Assembly: GCA_002179805.1 (NCBI GenBank)
Contig: NAVB01000938.1
Coordinates: 1-22,361 of the forward strand
Direction: 5' to 3'
Length of the DNA stretch: 22,361 nucleotides
Source of the DNA: Acanthamoeba lenticulata
Lineage: Eukaryota; Discosea; Longamoebia; Acanthamoebidae
A model generated the notes under the pieces. That model was given only the letters and a program-made list of their open reading frames with translations, had not been told where the DNA came from and made no database searches. Below, piece after piece: positions 18,834 through 22,361 of the stretch. Each line of letters starts with the position of its first letter. The stretch's first letter is position 1. The position numbers and the translations under genes are program-made.

Positions 18834-19737
18834 TCAGTGCGTCTCGGCCTGCTTGCTCTGCCACTCGCGCGCCTCGGACTGTGCCCACTGCCGCCCCGCC
18901 TTGACCGCCTGAGGCACGGGTATACACAACACCATCATCATCGTCACCACAGTGGAGGTCCTGTCAGGCTCGGTTTCGTTTTTCGCGCCAAAACGCGAGG
19001 AGCGCGTAGCCGACCTTTTCGATGTGTTGTGTGCCCTCGTCCACCTGCTGCAGGAGAACGCGCCTTCGCTCGTTCTGCTCCTCGCGCTCTTGTTGCAGTT
19101 GCTCTTTGCGCTGCTCCAGCTATGATGAAGGATCGTGGGTGGTGTCAGTCAGCAGCTGCTGAACTAGAGTAGGGAGAGACGCTACGTCGTAAAGGGCTTG
19201 GAGGAGCTTCTCCTTTTCGGCCTTCTTGGCCTCAATCTCCATGGCTGCCACCAGCTCGAGCGGCGATGCCTCGAGTGGCTCCAGCGATTTGCTGTTGGTT
19301 CAACACGCGTGTACGTTAGAACCTGCACAATGAAACTTTCAAGAGAGGTTGAAGGGCGGTGAGAAGTGCCTTCGTATGTCCTGCACGAGCCTATCCTCCT
19401 TCCACTGGTCGATCAGCTGCAGCTTGCTGGCCACTTGGTACCGTTCACTTACAGCAGACAGTTCATCCTGTACTCGAGATGGCAAGCCTAATTAGGGTGG
19501 GGGAGAGGGGAAAAATAAGGTGTTCATACGCACTCGTATGTTGTGGCGCAGCACGTCGAGAAATCGTTCATGCGCTGTCTCGAAAATGTCTCGATGCTTG
19601 GTTGTGAGTTCTTCTGGGAAAGCCGAAAGGAAGAGCTTGCAAGTGCAACTGTCGAGGCTCTTGTTTGTGGCCTTGTCGAGTGCAGCCGTCAATTTATTCA
19701 GCCGCTCATTTCGCGCGTCACCCGTTGCCACATCCAT
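18834..19737 (-). CDS. Nnf1/PMF1-like kinetochore (MIND complex) subunit
   Basis: Five exons keep phase: 19737-19534, 19467-19370, 19291-19186, 19119-19015, 18908-18834 (195 residues; human PMF1 is about 205). The helical pattern matches the Nnf1 family: RNERLNKLTAALDKAT, a conserved FPEEL-type motif (LFLSAFPEELTTKH), ERFLDVLRHNIRDELSAV, then SERYQVASKLQLIDQW, resembling the family's 'EFE.I..ER.V...LNELD', followed by a long charged coiled coil. Nnf1 is one of four MIND subunits linking centromeric chromatin to the Ndc80 complex. Intron 2 (19292-19369) appears to use a GC donor (AAG|GCACTT). The last intron (18909-19014) was chosen because its exon continues the helix (RQWAQSEAREWQSKQ); without it the protein would end at 18964. 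The start is the first ATG, next to an E2F/CRE-like cluster. Confidence 0.62.
18979..18993. promoter_or_regulatory. E2F-like site inside the last Nnf1-like intron
   Basis: TTTTTCGCGCCAAAA contains TTTCGCGC and, on the other strand, TTTTGGCGCG, both fitting the E2F consensus TTTSSCGC. It sits in intron 4 of the Nnf1-like gene, about 315 bases upstream of the PPxY protein start on the same strand. Function is inference. Confidence 0.4.
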
Positions 19738-19766
19738 CTTCGGTAGAGATCTTGCTCCCAATTTTG

Positions 19767-19778
19767 TTTGGCGCCAAA
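19767..19778. promoter_or_regulatory. Perfect palindromic E2F-type site
   Basis: TTTGGCGCCAAA is a 12-base perfect palindrome and the ideal E2F/DP binding sequence. It lies 30-41 bases upstream of the Nnf1-like start codon. E2F factors drive cell-cycle genes, which suits a kinetochore subunit. Confidence 0.6.
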
Positions 19779-19786
19779 ATGGCGGC

Positions 19787-19794
19787 TGACGTCA
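19787..19794. promoter_or_regulatory. CRE-type palindrome (TGACGTCA)
   Basis: A perfect bZIP/CREB-type octamer, eight bases from the E2F palindrome; the spacer region reads AAAATGGCGGC, which resembles a YY1-type site. All lie within about 60 bases upstream of the Nnf1-like ATG. Confidence 0.5.
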
Positions 19795-20134
19795 CACAAA
19801 AAGAGTTGATGCCAAACAAGGAAAGGGGCCTTAAACCGATGGAGGTGGCTGGCTTTTCAAGTGGTTACGTATCCGAGCGCTCGCATAGGTGGAGAAGTCA
19901 AATGTGGTTATGGTAAGTGTGCTCCAGAACAGTCAGAACGCAGGAAAAAGAGTGGACTCCAAGCTGTTGTTTGCATGTTGTGACTGCGGGTCTCCACGTG
20001 GATAACAAAACGACTTGGCCCTTTATGGATGGCGTTACCCTGCATGAGGACTGTATTGGTTGGTGATCTTGAATTCGCGGAGGATCTATTTACAAAGGGA
20101 AAAGCTCTGTTCCAGGCCACCGGCATGCTTTGCA

Positions 20135-21161
20135 TCAGTTAAGCAAGTTCTTGATCGCCAGGGGATTTGAAACCCTCTCTTGTCGTAGGGCCTTGCTATA
20201 GCGGATGCCACATGCGTTGCACAGCCTGAGATCGTTCAGTAACGCAGGTGGAAGCAATGATCAAATCAGCCGAGGCGGATCTAGTACATGGTGCCCGACC
20301 CAGATGGGGAAGGGGACGTACGTTTTGCTGCCCAGAGGTCCCGACCGCCACTCAGGGCTGTTGGTGGTATTGCATTGGTGGCAGTATCGTCGAGCTGTGC
20401 CGTCCTCTGCACCTCTAGCAGAGACCCGGTGACAAGAACTTCGTGCTGGGGAGTAGTAGTGGTAGGTGGTCCACTTGCTACGGCGCTTTTTCTATGTGTT
20501 GCAAGGAGCCCATGATGGGCATGGATCGGTCAGTCTCGGAAACATGAAACAGCCTGCTGTCAACCAGGACTGAACCGTACCTTCTGGGCGATGGAGTCGT
20601 TGAGGACTTTGCATAGTCCGGCCATCTTTTTGACATGCTCTTGCACCTTCTTGAGGTCATCAGCACCGAGCTCCCTTTGCTCGCCCCGGTGGCATGCAGA
20701 CAAAAGCTCTTGGCAGGCGACGGACATCTGGTGCATGCCGTGCGATCAATGGACGGTTTCGGCCTATCGGGGGATTGGGCGTGGCGATGCGGTACCTCTT
20801 GCCAGTAGATGGTTGGGGACTGCGGCTTGTCGTCGTCAGCGTTGTCGCTATTTGGTGGTGGTGGCGAGGGCTCGGGCGAGAGTAATTTGGAAGAGGAAGA
20901 GGAGGAGCCCGCTGGCTCCTGTGTCAGGTCGTAGTGGAAGGTTGGGGAAGCAGGAAGGCTGTGCGAAGTCGGGTAGTGGCTGTACTGTTGATCGTCGCCA
21001 GCAATAGCGGGCAGAGTAGGCATACTGTGCGAGAAGGAGAGCCACGAAGGTTCCGGGGGAAGCACCACAGCAGCAGGTAAGTCCCACTGCTGTGTGGAAT
21101 TGGTGCGAGGCAAGCTGTGGGCCCGAGGTCTGGTGTGGAGGGTCACGGGCGCAAGGTGCAT
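20135..21161 (-). CDS. GATA zinc-finger transcription factor (C-x2-C-x18-C-x2-C)
   Basis: Four exons keep phase: 21161-20796, 20727-20581, 20491-20322, 20225-20135 (257 residues). The C-terminal half carries a GATA finger at about 208-233: CHQCNTTNSPEWRSGPLG, then SKTLCNACGIRYSKALR. The spacing C-x2-C-x18-C-x2-C is type IVb, as in plants, many fungi and amoebae, rather than the animal x17 type. An intron (20226-20321) splits the finger just before LCNAC. Upstream of the finger is a basic cluster (KKKRRSK), a possible nuclear signal; a charged helix (DDLKKVQEHVKKMAGL) precedes it, and the N-terminal 120 residues are Ser/Pro/His-rich and look like an activation or regulatory region. It is expected to bind GATA sequences in the nucleus; targets are unknown. 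Start is the first ATG of the open exon. Confidence 0.88.
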
Positions 21162-21805
21162 GTTGAGTAGCTGTGTGTGTGCGTGGTGGTCAGCTCAATT
21201 GGTTCTGGCCCAGGTTGTGTGAGGTCGGAGCAATGCGGACTGAGCAGTGCGGTATTTGACCGCAACTCGTGTGCAACTCGGCCCCTGCGGCCACGCGCTA
21301 GCTTTAGCTTCCTAGGCTACAGCCCCCGCACACCAGGTGATGCATCTGGGAGGCCAAACTGCGGCGTTGTGCTCAGAATTGCTCTTTGCCTATTTATGAC
21401 GGGCCACACTTCGCTTTCCTCATAAGGGTAGGCGGAGCAACGGTTAAGCAGCAACACCCACAGACTTGGGTTGGCAGGCGATGGGGTCGAACTTTGTCGC
21501 CCGCGGGATGACATCCCTCTCCCGGCGATTTCACACGTTTTCCTCGCCACAAACCTTGCATTTCGTCTCCTTGTGCTTATCCGTCCTGGTAGACCACGTA
21601 GATCACACGCCCCCCCTCCCTCGGACCCACCCGAGTCCCCCCCCCTCGTGCTGCATCTGTGTTGTTTGTGTTGTATTTGAGTTGTTGCGCGAAGCCAAGG
21701 CGATCGAGCTCAGCGATCTGGCCTCTCCCACTCCTCGATTCACATTAGGCTTGGCCAGACCGTCTCTGACTCCACCGCTTGGGGCCCACAAGGAGAACTG
21801 TTCTC
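21162..21805. other. 644-base intergenic region upstream of the GATA gene
   Basis: The largest gap in the window, between the metalloprotease stop and the GATA start, both on the minus strand. It contains C-rich runs (about 21609-21650) and a T/G-rich patch. Open frames here lack codon bias, motifs or splice partners. No tRNA or other RNA was recognised; it presumably holds the GATA promoter. Confidence 0.5.
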
Positions 21806-22361
21806 TTACTCCACGTAGTGCTCCTCCACGGAGGCGACGACATGCAGCTGCTTGCCCAGGTTGGTGCCAAAGAACTCCTTGATCTCGTCCGTGTTGGTCG
21901 GATTGGTGGTGATCGAGACGTTGGTCTGTGCATAGGCCACAAGCGAGTAAGCACGCGTCGAGTCCCCTGTCAATTCCGAGCGCCGCAACAGAGACGAGAG
22001 GGTGCCAGGAGGGGCGCGCGGTACCTGAGCCGGGTCGAAGAGCGGAGCGAGCCGCTGGCGGAGCACGCGCTGAAGGTCGTCTTGGGTGACCACCTGTACA
22101 TATCGGGCGGGCACGACATGGACATGGACATGGACATGGTCAACGCTCCCGGATTTGGGGTGTGTGTGCGCGGTCCACCTACCTGAACTTGCTCGAGCAT
22201 GCGCTTGTTGGCGTCGAAAGGCGCGTTGGACAGGTAGTTGAGCAGCGAGTACTCTGCGGCAGAGGGAGCCGTCTCCTGCGTTTTTATTAAGTTTATTTAT
22301 CGATTAATATTTATAAATCATTTAAATAGAAAAGATTTTGTTGTTAGGGTACCTCGCGCGA
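21806..22361 (-). CDS. M16-family metalloprotease-like protein, C-terminal part (cut by window edge)
   Basis: Visible exons: 22361-22353 (partial), 22275-22183, 22093-22025, 21925-21806, in phase. They join as SRE, ETAPSAAEYSLLNYLS...FDANKRMLEQVQ, VVTQDDLQRVLRQRLAPLFD, PAQ, TNVSITTNPTNTDEIKEFFG...VVASVEEHYVE, stop TAA at 21808-21806. The pattern 'NLL..L....D.NK.ML..V..VT..DL......L.PLFDP....V.I..NP...DEI..FF' fits the C-terminal end of large M16-type zinc metalloproteases of the yeast YOL098C kind. That zinc-binding domain (HxxEH) would lie outside the window, so the assignment rests on this tail alone. The 21926-22024 segment is open and in frame but is treated as an intron because exon joining restores the FDPAQTNVSI motif. 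The 22276-22352 intron is very AT-rich. Confidence 0.55.
22115..22138. repeat. (GACATG)4 hexanucleotide repeat in an intron
   Basis: Four perfect GACATG units within the 22094-22182 intron of the metalloprotease-like gene. A hexamer repeat that would stay in frame if translated (MDMDMD on plus); here it is read as intronic. Confidence 0.85.
22276..22352 (-). other. AT-rich intron in the metalloprotease-like gene
   Basis: A 77-base intron (donor GAG|GTACCC, acceptor ACGCAG), nearly pure A/T in the middle (about 22280-22340). It matches the two other AT-rich introns in composition but shows no obvious shared sequence beyond T/A runs. Confidence 0.7.

Larger units (their letters stand above)
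19738..20134. other. Intergenic region: GATA gene 3' UTR and Nnf1-like promoter
   Basis: A 397-base gap between two minus-strand genes. The end nearest the Nnf1-like start holds the E2F-like and CRE-like palindromes listed separately. The rest shows no gene, RNA or repeat. Confidence 0.5.

Noticed and set aside
18661..18927. Minus-strand frame ending in ERRRTRRIEK and overlapping the PPxY gene start (ATGA)
   Set aside because: No ATG, and its upstream part overlaps the last Nnf1-like exon in another frame; more likely UTR.
20160..20220. tRNA-like B-box (GGGTTTCAAATCCC) on the minus strand
   Set aside because: It lies in the last exon of the GATA gene (RVSNP codons), the T-stem has a mismatch, and no matching acceptor, D or anticodon arm could be folded.
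21462..21545. GGGGTCGAACT-type sequence suggesting a tRNA T-arm
   Set aside because: The flanks do not form the 5-bp stem or the other arms.
1..22361. CRISPR array, transposon, viral insertion or bacterial operon
   Set aside because: No regularly spaced repeats, no transposase or reverse transcriptase motifs, no viral proteins; every long coherent frame fits an intron-bearing eukaryotic gene.

Overview
The window looks like nuclear DNA of a compact, GC-rich protist genome, most likely an Acanthamoeba-type amoebozoan. Reasons: genes are broken by many short introns (mostly 60-110 bases, with GTRCG-type donors and CAG/TAG acceptors). Coding exons are GC-rich with G/C third positions. The gene content is eukaryotic (CNOT9, F-box, PIP kinase, GATA factor, kinetochore subunit), but a soluble hybrid histidine kinase is also present, as is common in amoebae. 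The species call is inference; no rRNA, tRNA, transposon or CRISPR array was seen. All gene models were built by hand: exons were joined only where splice sites and reading phase agree.

Layout, left to right: (1) a dual-specificity-phosphatase-like gene cut by the left edge (minus, 1-298); (2) a seven-exon RanBP2-zinc-finger/coiled-coil/F-box/C4-zinc protein (minus, 409-2649); (3) a divergent ten-exon flavin monooxygenase with an N-terminal membrane anchor (plus, 3009-5123); (4) a nine-exon type II membrane glycoprotein of unknown family (plus, 5393-7982); (5) tail to tail with it, a 999-residue PAS-GAF-PAS-HisKA-HATPase-REC hybrid histidine kinase (minus, 8058-11528); (6) divergent from it, CNOT9/RCD1/CAF40 of the CCR4-NOT complex (plus, 11946-13240); (7) an eleven-exon, 1190-residue phosphatidylinositol-phosphate-kinase-like protein whose active site looks degenerate (plus, 13552-17942); (8) a small hairpin membrane protein with a PPxY tail (minus, 18242-18664); (9) an Nnf1/PMF1-like kinetochore protein with an E2F/CRE-like promoter cluster (minus, 18834-19737); (10) a type IVb GATA zinc-finger factor (minus, 20135-21161); (11) the 3' end of an M16-family metalloprotease (minus, 21806 to the right edge).

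The genes do not form one pathway; this is an ordinary gene-dense chromosome segment in which neighbours share short intergenic regions. Themes that recur are signalling (phosphatase, histidine kinase, PIPK-like protein), ubiquitin/trafficking (F-box, PPxY protein) and gene control (CNOT9, GATA). The most unusual item is the PIPK-like protein: it keeps the fold-defining motifs but has lost the glycine loop, the ATP-binding lysine, the DLKGS motif and the MDYSLL aspartate, so it is probably a pseudokinase.
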